A stretch of DNA of 64,000 bases from Streptomyces sp. NBC_01428 (GCF_036231965.1 NZ_CP109499.1:6324001-6388000), one strand, 5' to 3'. Shown: positions 23,125 to 32,207, numbered from the stretch's first letter. The notes: generated by a model from the sequence alone, not told the origin. Translations and numbers: made by a program.

Positions 23125-23442
23125 GCTGGTCTCTCCTTCTTCCTGCTGCGGCCGGTGGTGGCTGCTGATGTCCCTGGGACGGAGCCGGTGGCACGTTCTC
23201 GACATCCGCAGACTGCCGAGTTCCGAAGAATTCGGATCGTGCCTCAGGCCAGGGGCATCCGGGTGTACCAACCCACCGCCGGGACGGTGGAAAGGGTTCC
23301 CGCGAGGGCCCGCACCATGGGCGCCACGCCACGCCGTTCCTTTGCCGCGCCACGCCGTACCACGCCACGCTGCGGTGCGTTGCGCCGGGCTGTGCGAGGT
23401 GTGGGTCAGGTCGTAGCGAGGTGTCCCAGGGTGTGCCGGACG
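23125..23442. other. Intergenic region with GCCACGC reiterations
   Basis: No gene is supported. The palindromic CCGAAGAATTCGG lies near 23223-23235. At 23320-23372 the unit (C)GCCACGC is reiterated irregularly about five times. The region probably holds the VOC gene promoter, which reads leftward from here. Confidence 0.3.
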
Positions 23443-23847
23443 TCAGTGTTCCGCGGGCCGGTCGCGGCGTCGTAGCGCCGGGACGACCGCGGAGACGGCG
23501 GCGGTCACGGCGAGGCTTCCCATCATCACCAGCACCACGCCGACTACGAAGAGGCCGCTGGAGTCGTCCGACCAGTCGTAACCGGCGGCAAGGGTGAGGC
23601 CGGCCGTGGTGCCGGCCACGGCGCCCGCGACGTAGTGCCGGGACACTGCCCAGAACACGGGTGGCAGCAGCGTCAGCACCAGGCCGATCACCTGCCACGC
23701 CTCGTACGGGCCCGTCGTCGAGCCGTCGGGGTGCACGTCGCGGTGCTGGTCCCAGCCCAGCCAGGCTGCCCACAACGCGACCGACAGCGCGGCCAGCAGG
23801 AGCATCGACACGAGCTGGGGAACTGGTTTCAGTGATCTTTGAGGCAT
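23443..23847 (-). CDS. Four-TM membrane protein of unknown function
   Basis: The 134-residue protein has four hydrophobic helices (LVSMLLLAALSVALWAAWLGW, WQVIGLVLTLLPPVFWAV, YVAGAVAGTTAGLTLAAGY, LFVVGVVLVMMGSLAVTAAV) and a basic C-terminal tail RRRDRPAEH. No domain is recognised. ATG 23847 is listed; an in-frame GTG at 23868 would add seven residues. No operon partner is visible. Confidence 0.7.
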   Translation of the reverse strand: MPQRSLKPVPQLVSMLLLAALSVALWAAWLGWDQHRDVHPDGSTTGPYEAWQVIGLVLTLLPPVFWAVSRHYVAGAVAGTTAGLTLAAGYDWSDDSSGLFVVGVVLVMMGSLAVTAAVSAVVPALRRRDRPAEH

Positions 23848-24206
23848 GGCCCAAGACTTTCCGATCACCGGTTCACCGGCCAGAGCGCAGATACTCAGCT
23901 CCGCCCGAGTACATCAGCCATGGACACAGGTCGAGCGCGTCGAGGCCCCGCCCCGCCTCGCCTAGCCGGGTCGGGTCGGCCGTCGAGCTCGGCCCCAACT
24001 GGTCGCGCGTCGAGGCGAGTTCGCCCAACTGCCGCACCGCGCGCCTGGAGGCCCCCGCAGACGTCTGCCCTCCGGCCGCCGGCGTGACGGCGGTGACCCG
24101 CGCGCCCCGCAGCCCACCCACCTCGCCCCCCGGAGACGCGCGAGGCCCGGACCTGCCGGGTGTACGGCAGGGATCCGGGCCCGCGGCGGTGGCGAGGTGG
24201 CCCAAG
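23848..24206. other. Intergenic region, possible decayed coding remnant
   Basis: A minus-strand frame across 23873-24205 ends in fairly protein-like sequence (LGELASTRDQLGPSSTADP, RGLDALDLCPWLMYSGGAEYL) but has only a TTG start and a low-complexity first half. It may be the tail of a lost gene. I see no RNA gene or repeat here. Confidence 0.3.
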
Positions 24207-24545
24207 TCAGACCGGCGCGACCCCGTCGCCCGCGCGCTTCAGGCTCATCCGCGCCTCCACCTTCGCCGGGGGCGCGACCTCCGACCAGTAGCGGTGGCCG
24301 GAGACGAACACGGCGAGTTCGAGTTCGCGTTGGCGGAGCTTCTCGACCTCGGCCTGTTCGTCGGGGCTCCAGCCGGGGGAGGCGGGGCGTTCCACCTTGC
24401 GCCAGCCGCCGGTGTCGCTGAAGCCGTCCAGCGGTTCGACCGACCAGGGGAGTCGTTTCAGCAGGGCCAGCAGCTCGGCCCGGACCTGATGCAGCTCCTC
24501 CTGACCGGCCAGGAGGTCACTCGGAAAGTCGTAGGTCTCAGCCAC
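24207..24545 (-). CDS. Small hypothetical protein
   Basis: The 112-residue protein starts at GTG 24545 (VAETYDFPSDLLAGQEELHQVRAELLALLKRLPW). It continues with a Trp-rich mid-part (GWRKVERPASPGWSPDEQAEVEKLRQRE) and FVSGHRYWSEV. It is soluble, with helical character and no known motif. It diverges from the MarR operon, with a 170-bp spacer between starts. The coding bias is normal for the genome, which supports translation. Confidence 0.65.
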   Translation of the reverse strand: MAETYDFPSDLLAGQEELHQVRAELLALLKRLPWSVEPLDGFSDTGGWRKVERPASPGWSPDEQAEVEKLRQRELELAVFVSGHRYWSEVAPPAKVEARMSLKRAGDGVAPV

Positions 24546-24716
24546 GTGCCAATGATACGTCTGTTCGATTTTATGGGGCGAGTTTCTTACGGGAGTTCAC
24601 GCGAACGGGTGTTCCGTATCCCGCTGACCTGGGGGAAAGCGGGCAGCGGGTGAGTGTGCAGGCAGGCTGTGCAGGTGGAACTGGACAGTCTGGACTGATT
24701 AATTTACGGTGGCGGA

Positions 24717-25181
24717 ATGGCTCAGGACAGCACTCCTCCGTACGACCCGGGCGTCTCGGACTCCGCCGCCCGCGCCGCGCAGGATCTGCGGGTCGCGTTC
24801 AGCCTTCTCCGGCGGCGGATCCGGGAGGTCTCCGAGAAGCAGGACCTCACGCCCTCCCAGGTCTCCGCGCTCACCCTCGTGAGCAAGAGCGGTGCCGCCA
24901 CCGCCAGCGCGCTCGCGGCGACGGAGGGCGTCCGGCCCCAGTCGATGGCCGCGACTCTCGCCGCCCTCGACCAGTACGGCCTCATCCAGCGCAACCCGGA
25001 CCCCGGTGACGGCCGGCGGCAGCTGATCACCCTCACGGAGGCGGGGCGCGAGCGCGTCGAAGGCACCCGGGAGGCCCGCTCCGCCTGGCTCGCCCACGCC
25101 TTCGAGGAGCGCTGCACGGAGGAGGAGCGGCAGACGGTCATCGCGGCGATGGCCCTGCTGGAACGGCTGACCCGCCCGTGA
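24717..25181 (+). CDS. MarR family transcriptional regulator
   Basis: The 154-residue protein has the MarR winged helix: DLTPSQVSALTLVSKSGAATASALAATEGVRPQSMAATLAALDQYGLIQRNPDPGDGRRQLITLTEAG, with the GDGRR wing. It likely represses its own operon with the following MFS pump and isochorismatase-like enzyme, since all three are co-oriented and overlapping. The AT-rich GATTAATTTA just before the start (24696-24707) is the probable promoter/operator. The ligand is unknown but probably a phenolic or a pump substrate. Confidence 0.92.
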   Translation: MAQDSTPPYDPGVSDSAARAAQDLRVAFSLLRRRIREVSEKQDLTPSQVSALTLVSKSGAATASALAATEGVRPQSMAATLAALDQYGLIQRNPDPGDGRRQLITLTEAGRERVEGTREARSAWLAHAFEERCTEEERQTVIAAMALLERLTRP

Positions 25182-26659
25182 TACCCACGCTCCGCGCGCG
25201 GTTCCAGCAGCGCTTCACCCCGGCCGGCGACGGCGGGCCGCCCGACCGGTTCGACCGCCGGCTGATCGCGCCGATGGTCCTCGGCTCCGTACTGAACCCG
25301 GTCAACTCCTCCATGATCGCGGTGGCGTTGGTGCCGATCGGCAGCGCGCTCGGCGCTCCGCCCTCGCAGACCGCGTGGCTGGTCTCCGGCCTCTACCTCG
25401 CCACCGCCGTCGGGCAACCGGTCATCGGACGGCTCGTCGACATGTTCGGGCCGCGCCGCCTGTATCTCATCGGTACGGCCATGGTGGGCGTCGCCGGGCT
25501 GCTCGGCTCCGTCGCCCCGAACCTCGGCGCGCTGGTCGCCGCCCGGGTCCTGCTCGGATTCGGCACGTCGGCCGCGTATCCCGCCGCGATGCACCTCACC
25601 CGCAGCGAGGCCGAACGCACCGGACGGGACAGCCCGGCCGGTGTGCTCACGGCGCTCGCGGTCTCCGCGCAGACCGTCTCCGTGATCGGCCCCACCCTCG
25701 GCGGGCTGCTCATCGGCCTGGGCGGCTGGCGCACCATCTTCCTCGTCAACGTGCCGCTGTCACTGGCCTGTCTGGTCCTCGGCGCCCTCCGGCTGCCCAA
25801 GGCCACCAAGATCGCCCAGGGTGCCCAGGGTGCCCAGGGTGCCCAGGGCGCCGACCGTGCTGCGGACGCGGGGGGCGTGCCCGTTCCCGTCGCGCGTGGC
25901 ATCGACCTTCCCGGCATGGCCCTCTTCGCCGCCCTGCTCGTCGCGCTCATGGTGTTCCTGATGAAACCGCGGGCCGAGGACTGGTACCTGCCGGTGCTCG
26001 CCCTCCTCGCCGGCGCCGCCTTCGCGCGGCGTGAACTCCGGGTCCCCGAACCGTTCATCGACCTGCGGGTCCTGGGTGGCAACGGACCCCTGCTGGCCAC
26101 CTTCCTGCGCCAGTTCCTCAGTTACACCACCGCGTACGCCTTCCTGTACGGGTTCACCCAGTGGCTGGAGGAGGGGCGCGGACTGCACGCGGCGGCCGCC
26201 GGGCTCGTCCTGCTGCCGCTGTCGCTGACCGGACTGCTCGTCTCCGCGATCACCGGACGACGGGAGGCCGTGCGGGGCAAGCTGGTGGTCGGAAGCCTCG
26301 TCCAGATCGCCGGATGCGCGGCGATGCTGACCCTCCAGGCGGGCAGCGCGCTGTGGCTGCTGGCGGCGGTCGGTGCCCTCATGGGCGTCCCGCAGGGCCT
26401 CAACGGCCTGGCCAACCAGAACGCCCTCTACCGGCAGGCCGACCCCGCCCGGATCGGCTCCGCCGCGGGCCTGCTGCGCACCTTCATGTACCTCGGCGCG
26501 ATGGCCGCCTCCGCGGCCGACGCGGCCTTCTTCCAGCACGGCGCCGACACCGGCGGCCTGCACCACCTGTCCCTTTTCATGCTCGCCGGAGCAGTGCTGC
26601 TCCTGGCGGTCACCGTGATCGACCGGTCACTTGGCACCCTCACCCCCCGAAAGGCCTGA
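25178..26659 (+). CDS. MFS drug-type transporter
   Basis: The start GTG overlaps the MarR stop (GTGA), so the 493-residue pump is translationally coupled. It has about 14 helices with the DHA2-like motif GRLVDMFGPRRLYLIG in loop 2-3 and GPTLGGLLIGLGGWRTIFLVNVP at helix 5-6. The central loop carries a 9-nt tandem repeat (about 25816-25851) coding four GAQ units, likely a slippage tract that varies between strains. It probably exports a toxic aromatic compound under MarR control. Confidence 0.9.
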   Translation: MIPTLRARFQQRFTPAGDGGPPDRFDRRLIAPMVLGSVLNPVNSSMIAVALVPIGSALGAPPSQTAWLVSGLYLATAVGQPVIGRLVDMFGPRRLYLIGTAMVGVAGLLGSVAPNLGALVAARVLLGFGTSAAYPAAMHLTRSEAERTGRDSPAGVLTALAVSAQTVSVIGPTLGGLLIGLGGWRTIFLVNVPLSLACLVLGALRLPKATKIAQGAQGAQGAQGADRAADAGGVPVPVARGIDLPGMALFAALLVALMVFLMKPRAEDWYLPVLALLAGAAFARRELRVPEPFIDLRVLGGNGPLLATFLRQFLSYTTAYAFLYGFTQWLEEGRGLHAAAAGLVLLPLSLTGLLVSAITGRREAVRGKLVVGSLVQIAGCAAMLTLQAGSALWLLAAVGALMGVPQGLNGLANQNALYRQADPARIGSAAGLLRTFMYLGAMAASAADAAFFQHGADTGGLHHLSLFMLAGAVLLLAVTVIDRSLGTLTPRKA

Positions 26660-26661
26660 CC

Positions 26662-27249
26662 ATGGCAGTCACCACCATCGACCCCCGCACCGCGCTCGTC
26701 GTCATCGACCTGCAGAACGGCATCGTCGGCAACCCGGGCGTCGGCCCGCACCCCGCCGCCGACGTCGTCGAGCGGTCCGTCCGCCTCGCGGACGCCTTCC
26801 GCGGCCACGGCCTGCCGGTCGTCCTCGTCCGGGTCACCGCCGCGGCCGACGGCGCGGACGCGGTGAGCGGACGCACCGACGGAGCGAGCCGCGGCCGCAG
26901 CTTCCCCGAGGGCTGGGACGTCATCGTCGACGACCTGGCCGGGCACCCCGAGGACATCACCGTCACCAAGCGGAACTGGGGCGCCTTCTACGGCACCGAC
27001 CTCGACCTGCAGCTGCGCCGCCGCGGGATCACCCAGATCGTGCTGACCGGCATCGCCACCAGCATCGGCGTGGAGTCCTCCGCCCGTGCCGCGCACGAGC
27101 ACGGCTACCACGTCACCCTGGCCACCGACGCGATGACCGACCTCGACGCCGAGACGCACCGCAACAGCGTCGAGCGGATCTTCCCGCGCCTCGGGGAGAC
27201 CGGCACCACCGACGCGATCCTCGAGGTCCTCGACAAGTCCCGCGCCTGA
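26662..27249 (+). CDS. Isochorismatase-like cysteine-hydrolase-fold enzyme
   Basis: The 195-residue protein has the isochorismatase Rossmann fold: TALVVIDLQNGI (Asp of the triad), VTKRNWGAFYGTDL (Lys), and VLTGIATSIGVESSAR, where the usual nucleophile Cys is Gly. A missing Cys is typical of true isochorismatases (EntB, PhzD), which hydrolyse a vinyl ether rather than an amide, so amidase chemistry is unlikely. It follows the MFS gene by 2 nt in a MarR-controlled operon and ends at a large palindromic terminator. Confidence 0.88.
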   Translation: MAVTTIDPRTALVVIDLQNGIVGNPGVGPHPAADVVERSVRLADAFRGHGLPVVLVRVTAAADGADAVSGRTDGASRGRSFPEGWDVIVDDLAGHPEDITVTKRNWGAFYGTDLDLQLRRRGITQIVLTGIATSIGVESSARAAHEHGYHVTLATDAMTDLDAETHRNSVERIFPRLGETGTTDAILEVLDKSRA

Positions 27250-27259
27250 GCGGGGAGAA

Positions 27260-27321
27260 CCCCAAACACCCGGGCCGTGGCCGGAGTTCGCGAACTCCGG
27301 CCACGGCCCGGGTGTTTGGGG
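27260..27321. terminator. 62-nt perfect palindrome, bidirectional terminator
   Basis: Positions 27260-27290 are the exact reverse complement of 27291-27321, with no loop bases and no mismatch. It lies between the convergent isochorismatase-like and ketopantoate-reductase-like genes, 10 nt after one stop and 13 nt before the other, so it can terminate both. Confidence 0.9.
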
Positions 27322-27334
27322 TAGCGGTGTGCGG

Positions 27335-28249
27335 TCAGGCGGCGGAGCCGGAGGGCGGCGTCAGGTCCCGTACGAGAGCGGAGGCCACCGGCACCGGCAC
27401 CCCGGCGCGGTCCGCAGCGCGCAGCAACGCGCCGCCGATGGCGTCGAGTTCGAGGGTGCGGCCGGTCTCCGCGTCACGCTGCATCGACGACTTGGCGCCC
27501 GGCGGGAACGCGTCGTAGCGGGCCAGCGCGGCCGCCGGATCGACCGGGGCGCCGGACGCCCGGCTGACCGCCGCGGTCTCCTCGACCAGCGCGGTCAACT
27601 CGTCGCGGTGCAGGGTGCGTACGTCACCCAGCGGGAGTCCGTACCGTGTCGTCAGCAGCGCGAACGGCGCGAGGAACGACATCTTCGCCCACAGTGTCGC
27701 CGCCTCCTCGTCCTCGACGCGGACGCCCACCCCGGCCTCCGCCAGCGCGGCGGCGAGCGCGTCGACCCGGGGGCGGGACGCCGTCTCGGCGGTCAGGTCG
27801 ACGTCGGCGAACGGACTGCCGTGCTCGATCACGCCCGGCGCGGTCCGCGTCGACTCGACCCGGATCACCGCGGGGGCCACCTGCTCGGGGCGGTAGCGCT
27901 CGCGCAGCAGGGCGGGGTGCTCGACGCCGTTCAGGAACGGCACGATCAGGGCGTCCTCGCCCAGCACCTTCGCCGGGACCCGCTCCAGGGCGGCGTCCAG
28001 GGAGGTCGCCTTGACCGCGATCAGCAGCGCGTCGACCGGCTCCCGCAGCTCGGTGTCCGCGGACACCCGGGCCGTGAAGTCCCCGAACAGACCGCTCCGT
28101 ACCTCGATGCCGTCGGCGGACAGGGCCCGTGCGGTGTCCTCCCCGGCCAGGCAGACCACCCGGTGGCCCGCGCGGGCCAGCACCGCCGCGAGGAGCCCGC
28201 CGACCCCTCCCGGACCCAGTACCGCCACGGTCAGCCGGTCGTTCGCCAT
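27335..28249 (-). CDS. 2-dehydropantoate 2-reductase (ApbA/PanE) family protein
   Basis: The 304-residue protein begins VAVLGPGGVGGLLAAVLARAGHRVVCLAG, an NADP-binding Rossmann motif. The substrate part shows the family residues: LIAVKATSLDAAL (Lys), FLNGVEHPALL (Asn-Gly) and LWAKMSFLAPFALLTTRYG (catalytic Lys). FPPGAKSSMQRDAETGR is the signature near the active site. The family reduces ketopantoate for pantothenate and CoA, but several paralogues act on other 2-oxo acids, so pathway assignment is tentative. ATG 28249 has GAGG upstream. Confidence 0.88.
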   Translation of the reverse strand: MANDRLTVAVLGPGGVGGLLAAVLARAGHRVVCLAGEDTARALSADGIEVRSGLFGDFTARVSADTELREPVDALLIAVKATSLDAALERVPAKVLGEDALIVPFLNGVEHPALLRERYRPEQVAPAVIRVESTRTAPGVIEHGSPFADVDLTAETASRPRVDALAAALAEAGVGVRVEDEEAATLWAKMSFLAPFALLTTRYGLPLGDVRTLHRDELTALVEETAAVSRASGAPVDPAAALARYDAFPPGAKSSMQRDAETGRTLELDAIGGALLRAADRAGVPVPVASALVRDLTPPSGSAA

Positions 28250-28416
28250 ACGTCCTCGATCCTCCGAACGGGACCCGCGGAGAGCCGTCGGGTCATGATC
28301 AGCACAATCCGCGCGACCGGCGGCACTATTCCCGGGTCCGCGGGTCGCGCACTCCCCGGGCCTGCGGGTTTGCGCAGGGGGCCCCACGATCGCGCCGGCC
28401 GCGCGACACTGGACGC

Positions 28417-28647
28417 ATGTGCCGCAGCATCAAGACACTCCGTCCGCCGTCGATCCCCGAGGAAGCGACCGACGAGGAGATCCGCGCCGCCGCTCTGCAG
28501 TACGTGCGCAAGGTCTCCGGGTTCCGCGCCCCGGCCGCCCACAACCAGGAGGCCTTCGACCGGGCCGTCGAGGCCGTCGCCGCCGCGACCACCGACCTCC
28601 TCGAAACCCTGGAGGTACGGGGCGTGCCGGCCCGGCGTGCCGGGTAG
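28417..28647 (+). CDS. DUF2277 family protein
   Basis: This short 76-residue protein starts MCRSIKTLRPP and ends in VRGVPARRAG, the DUF2277 signature with its N-terminal Cys and helical TDLLETLEVRG. The function is unknown. The first Cys-Arg-Ser-Ile-Lys motif is almost invariant in the family. It diverges from the ketopantoate-reductase-like gene with a 167-bp spacer and converges on the DedA gene. Confidence 0.9.
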   Translation: MCRSIKTLRPPSIPEEATDEEIRAAALQYVRKVSGFRAPAAHNQEAFDRAVEAVAAATTDLLETLEVRGVPARRAG

Positions 28648-28659
28648 CGTGCCGGACGC

Positions 28660-29292
28660 TCAGGCGCCGGTGCCCTGCTCACGTACGGCCGGCTTGCGCA
28701 CGAGGTAGGCGGCGCCCGCCCCGGCGATGAACAGCGCCCCGAACGACACGCCCGTCGCCAGCCAGGTGGCGCCCAGCCACTGGCCGCCGAAGTAGCCGAG
28801 CCCCACGCTGTAGCCGGCCCACGCGACGCCGGCGAGCACCGACCAGGGCAGGAACTCGCGGACCCGGCGGTGCGCCGCGCCCGCGCCGAGCGAGACGACC
28901 GAGCGCCCGGCCGGTGCGAAACGGGCGACGACCACGAGCACCCCGCGTGCCCCGCCGCCGCGCGCCAGCACGTCGCCGAGACGTTCCTGCGCCTGTGTGA
29001 GGCGGCGCGAGCGGGCGATCGCGCGGTCCAGGCGTTCGCCGCCGCGCCAGGCGAGGCGGAACGCCACCAGGTCGCCGAGCACCGAGGCCGTGGCCGCGCA
29101 GAGGGTCAGCACCAGCAGGTCGGGGACGGCGTGCGGAACGGCGCCGGTGGCGGAACCCGCCGCGGCCGTTGCCGCGGTGATCACCAGCACCCCGCTCGGC
29201 AGGACCGGCAGGAACACATCAAGGACGACGGACACGGCGACCGCCGCGTAGATCCATGGGCTGCCCGTCAGCGACCCCACACTCTCCAGCAC
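28660..29292 (-). CDS. DedA family membrane protein
   Basis: The 210-residue protein has the DedA/SNARE-associated layout: VFLPVLPSGVLVITAATAA, FRLAWRGGERLDR, VARFAPAGRSVVSLGAGAAH and PWSVLAGVAWAGYSVGLGYFGG. The R-x-x-P-x-G/A-R motif (RFAPAGR) fits undecaprenyl-phosphate or phospholipid flippase roles assigned to this family. GTG 29292 is chosen because GGGGGAG sits 7 nt upstream; the long upstream extension has no such site. It is convergent with DUF2277. Confidence 0.85.
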   Translation of the reverse strand: MLESVGSLTGSPWIYAAVAVSVVLDVFLPVLPSGVLVITAATAAAGSATGAVPHAVPDLLVLTLCAATASVLGDLVAFRLAWRGGERLDRAIARSRRLTQAQERLGDVLARGGGARGVLVVVARFAPAGRSVVSLGAGAAHRRVREFLPWSVLAGVAWAGYSVGLGYFGGQWLGATWLATGVSFGALFIAGAGAAYLVRKPAVREQGTGA

Positions 29293-29539
29293 CGAAACAC
29301 TCCCCCGGAATCCCCCGTAGGCACGGACCGTGCCGCGACGTCGCGGGGAGCGGCAGGGGCGGCCAGTACAGCCATACAGCGTACGCCGCGGGCGGGGCCG
29401 GAGATCCACGGGGGCCGCATGTGTCGGTCACATCACGTTCACCTTCCCGCACGCTCCGGTCACGTCCGGACACGGCGGCGCCCGCCTCCCGTGACCGGGG
29501 GCGGGCGCTGTCGTGCGGTGCGGGCGCGGCGCCCGTGGG

Positions 29540-29992
29540 TCAGGCGGTGACGGGCTCCGCGGCCCGCTGCTCCTCGGCGGCGGGGGTACGGGCGGTGAGC
29601 AGCCGGTCGAGGCCGAGCGCGCCGGAGCCGGTGAAGACGAGCAGGAGCATGGCCCAGCAGAACAGGGCGGAGAGTTCGCCGCCGTTCTGGATCGGCCACA
29701 GGGCGGCCGACTGGTGCACGTCGAAGTAGGCGAACGCCATGGAGCCCGAGGCCACGAAGGCGGCGGCGCGGGTGCCGAGGCCGAGGAGGACGAGGGCGCC
29801 GGCGACGAGCTGGATGACGGCCGCGTACCAGCCGGGCCAGGTGCCCGCGTCGAGGGTGCCTCCGTCGGTGCCGGCCGCGCCGCCGAGCACGCCGAAGAGC
29901 GAGGCGGTGCCGTGCACGGCGAAGAGCAGGCCGACGACGATGCGGAACAGGGCTATGGCGTACGGCTGGGCGCTGTTGAGGCGTCCGGTCAT
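29540..29992 (-). CDS. DoxX family membrane protein
   Basis: The 150-residue protein has four helices with the DoxX pattern: LFRIVVGLLFAVHGTASLFG, YAAVIQLVAGALVLLGLGTRAAAFVASGSMAFAYF, and ELSALFCWAMLLLVFTGSGALGLDRLL. DoxX proteins are linked to thiol and redox homeostasis at the membrane. The start ATG follows GGAGTTCC. The upstream spacer (29993-30077) contains GTTAGGTGCGCCTAATC, a dyad similar to iron-box (DmdR/IdeR) half sites, which may tie it to iron or redox control; that is weak. Confidence 0.85.
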   Translation of the reverse strand: MTGRLNSAQPYAIALFRIVVGLLFAVHGTASLFGVLGGAAGTDGGTLDAGTWPGWYAAVIQLVAGALVLLGLGTRAAAFVASGSMAFAYFDVHQSAALWPIQNGGELSALFCWAMLLLVFTGSGALGLDRLLTARTPAAEEQRAAEPVTA

Positions 29993-30077
29993 GTGGGGAA
30001 CTCCTTCGGTCTGATCCGGGCCGCAGCGGGCCGGACCGTGGGGACGGAACCGAGTGAGCCACCTACGTTAGGTGCGC

Positions 30078-32192
30078 CTAATCTATGCTTGCAAGTTCAA
30101 CATTCGGCCACGGCGCGGCCTCCGTTTCCGGTTCCGCTTCGGCCGTCGCCGCACGTAGCGCGGCTCGCGCCACCGCGTCGGCGTCCGAAAGCGTGACCGA
30201 ATCCACTCCGGGTCTCGCGCCCGCCGCCGTCACCCAGTGCACGCCCTCCGTGGGCACACCGAACGCGAACCGCCGCGCGTGCGACCGGCCCTGACGGTCC
30301 ATCAGGCGGTAAGGCCGCTCGGTCACGTCCAGGCCGCCGGTCTCGTAGCCGTCCACCGTGTGCGGGCGGCACGCTCCCGTCTTCAGCAGCCGGGCCAGAA
30401 GTTCGTCGCCGGTCCGGCGCACATCCGGTTCCGGTAGCCGCGCCTCCACGAGGGCCGTCACGCGGACACCCGAGCCCGGCACGTCGGGTGAGTGCGCCAC
30501 CCACGCGCCGTCCTCGGCCCGCACGTCGAGCCGCGGACCGAGCACCTCCACGACACCCGCCTCGATCAGCGCGGCCAGCTCCTCGACCCGGCGGCGGGGC
30601 GGGCCGATGGAGAGGAACGCGTTCAACGGCGTGTACCAGCGGTCCAGATGGGACCGGCGGGACTCTCCCGGCAGACCGCGGTGGTCCACGATCCGCCGCA
30701 GCTCGTTGCGCAGGTCCCGCAGCACGTCCAGCGCCGCCTTCAGAGGGCCGGCCACGTTGCCGAGCGCGGCCTGCGCGGCGTCCTCGCGCAGATGGTCCAG
30801 CAGCCACTCCCGCCAGTCCGCGCGCCCGGTGAACTCCCGCCCGGCGTATGGGCGCGAGACACGGTCCCACGACCAGCGCTCCGCCTCCCCGATCCCGAAC
30901 GCGCCGAGCACGGCGGCCTCTTCGTCCGTGCGACGGGCGACGGCCAGGAAACGCTCCCGGAAGGCGCCGGCCCGCCCCGAGGGCGCCAACAGCCGCTCGT
31001 AGTAGACCGTCTCGACCTCCTTGGCGACCAACGGCCATATCTCCCGCAGGAAGTCCGGCGCGTCACCGGAGTCCGCCCGCTTGCGGAACCCCCCGATCAC
31101 CTCGTCCGTCAGGACGAGCGGAACGTGCCGCCCGTACGGGCCCTTCGCGTTGTCCCCGCGCGCCTGGTACGGGACGCCGCGCCGCGAACCGGCGTACACC
31201 CGCGGCTCGTCGCCCGACGGCACATAGCGCAGCCCCGCGCCCGCCCGCACGAAGCGCCCGCCACGGCCCTCGGTCAACAGGGCCATGTGATCGAAGAAGT
31301 TGAGCCCGAGCCCCCGCAGCAGGACCGGCTCGCCCGGCGCGAGGGACGAGAGGTCGACGTCGGCGGGATTGGCCGGCGGGATGTGCAGCAGGCCGTGCCG
31401 CGCCGCGTGCGCGGAGAGCCGCTGCTGCGCCGCGTCCGGGAGCACCGGCAGATGCCCCTGGGCGAGCACCACGGCGGCCAGGCCCGTGAGCGTGCGGCCA
31501 CCGGACAGGGCCAGCGTCTGACGGGCGTCCGGGCCGTCGGTGAGCCGCAGCGCCCGGGCCGCGTGCACCTCGACCCGCACCTCGGGCGGCGCCCCGCGCA
31601 CCACCTCGCCGAACACCCACTCCAGATAGCGGCCGTACTGGGTGCGGGTCGGATACGCGTCCGGACCCAGCTCGCCGCCCGCCCACGTGTGCAGGCTCGG
31701 CCCCGGCCGGACCGGCCCCGAGCAGTCCACGCTCTCGTCGGTGAACAGGGTCACCTGCGAGGCCACGGTGTTCATCAGCAGATGCGGCGACTGGGTGGTG
31801 CGCCAGACCCGGCCGGGGCCGGGGGGCGACGGGTCGACGACATGGACCGTCAGCCGCGCACCCGGCGCGAGCAGCTCGGGGGCGGACGCGCAGAGGCGCT
31901 CCAGGACGCTCGTGCCGCGCGGGCCCGCGCCGACGACGGCCACGGAGATCCGCGGGGACCCGGCGGTCGCCGGGAACCCCGCCGCGACGGGCGCGGCGGA
32001 ACACTGGGGGGAGGGCTCTGCAGACAAGGGTGTGACTCCCGGGCGTGGGGGCGCAGGACGGCTGACCGTCCACTGGAAGCGGACGGTCCGCCTCATCATG
32101 CCGCCGGGCGCTGTGCGAACCGAGCCCCGGAGCGAAGGATCGGCACCCGGTGTGGGATGCGTCACGATCATCGGGGACAAACGGCCCAACAA
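30078..32192 (-). CDS. FAD/NAD(P)-binding protein (NAD_binding_9 type)
   Basis: The core starts at ISVAVVGAGPRGTSVLERL, an FAD-binding GxGxxG with the GPRG variant typical of PF13454 proteins. SPHLLMNTVASQVTLF, VVLAQGHLP, LLRGLGLNFFDHMALL and WYTPLNAFLSIGPP are conserved blocks. The protein is about 600-700 residues and probably a flavin monooxygenase- or amino-acid-linked oxidoreductase; the substrate is unknown. The frame is open from 32192, but the real start lies downstream: ATG 32099 or TTG 32027 are candidates, and the first 60-80 residues look non-conserved. It follows the PhoD gene by 15 nt or more, in the same direction. Confidence 0.8.
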   Translation of the reverse strand: MLGRLSPMIVTHPTPGADPSLRGSVRTAPGGMMRRTVRFQWTVSRPAPPRPGVTPLSAEPSPQCSAAPVAAGFPATAGSPRISVAVVGAGPRGTSVLERLCASAPELLAPGARLTVHVVDPSPPGPGRVWRTTQSPHLLMNTVASQVTLFTDESVDCSGPVRPGPSLHTWAGGELGPDAYPTRTQYGRYLEWVFGEVVRGAPPEVRVEVHAARALRLTDGPDARQTLALSGGRTLTGLAAVVLAQGHLPVLPDAAQQRLSAHAARHGLLHIPPANPADVDLSSLAPGEPVLLRGLGLNFFDHMALLTEGRGGRFVRAGAGLRYVPSGDEPRVYAGSRRGVPYQARGDNAKGPYGRHVPLVLTDEVIGGFRKRADSGDAPDFLREIWPLVAKEVETVYYERLLAPSGRAGAFRERFLAVARRTDEEAAVLGAFGIGEAERWSWDRVSRPYAGREFTGRADWREWLLDHLREDAAQAALGNVAGPLKAALDVLRDLRNELRRIVDHRGLPGESRRSHLDRWYTPLNAFLSIGPPRRRVEELAALIEAGVVEVLGPRLDVRAEDGAWVAHSPDVPGSGVRVTALVEARLPEPDVRRTGDELLARLLKTGACRPHTVDGYETGGLDVTERPYRLMDRQGRSHARRFAFGVPTEGVHWVTAAGARPGVDSVTLSDADAVARAALRAATAEAEPETEAAPWPNVELASID

Positions 32193-32207
32193 CCAGGCGA
32201 AAAGGTC

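Noticed and set aside
24603..24614. LexA-like GAAC-N4-GTTC box upstream of the MarR operon and the 24207 gene
   Set aside because: Only the core matches, the flanking T/A are not conserved, and about one such core is expected by chance in a window this size.
25816..25851. 9-nt tandem repeat considered as a regulatory iteron
   Set aside because: It lies inside the MFS coding frame and codes GAQ units; a slippage tract explains it.
29993..30077. Iron-box-like dyad TTAGGTGCGCCTAA before the DoxX gene
   Set aside because: The dyad is short and no iron-uptake gene is nearby; noted within the DoxX entry only.
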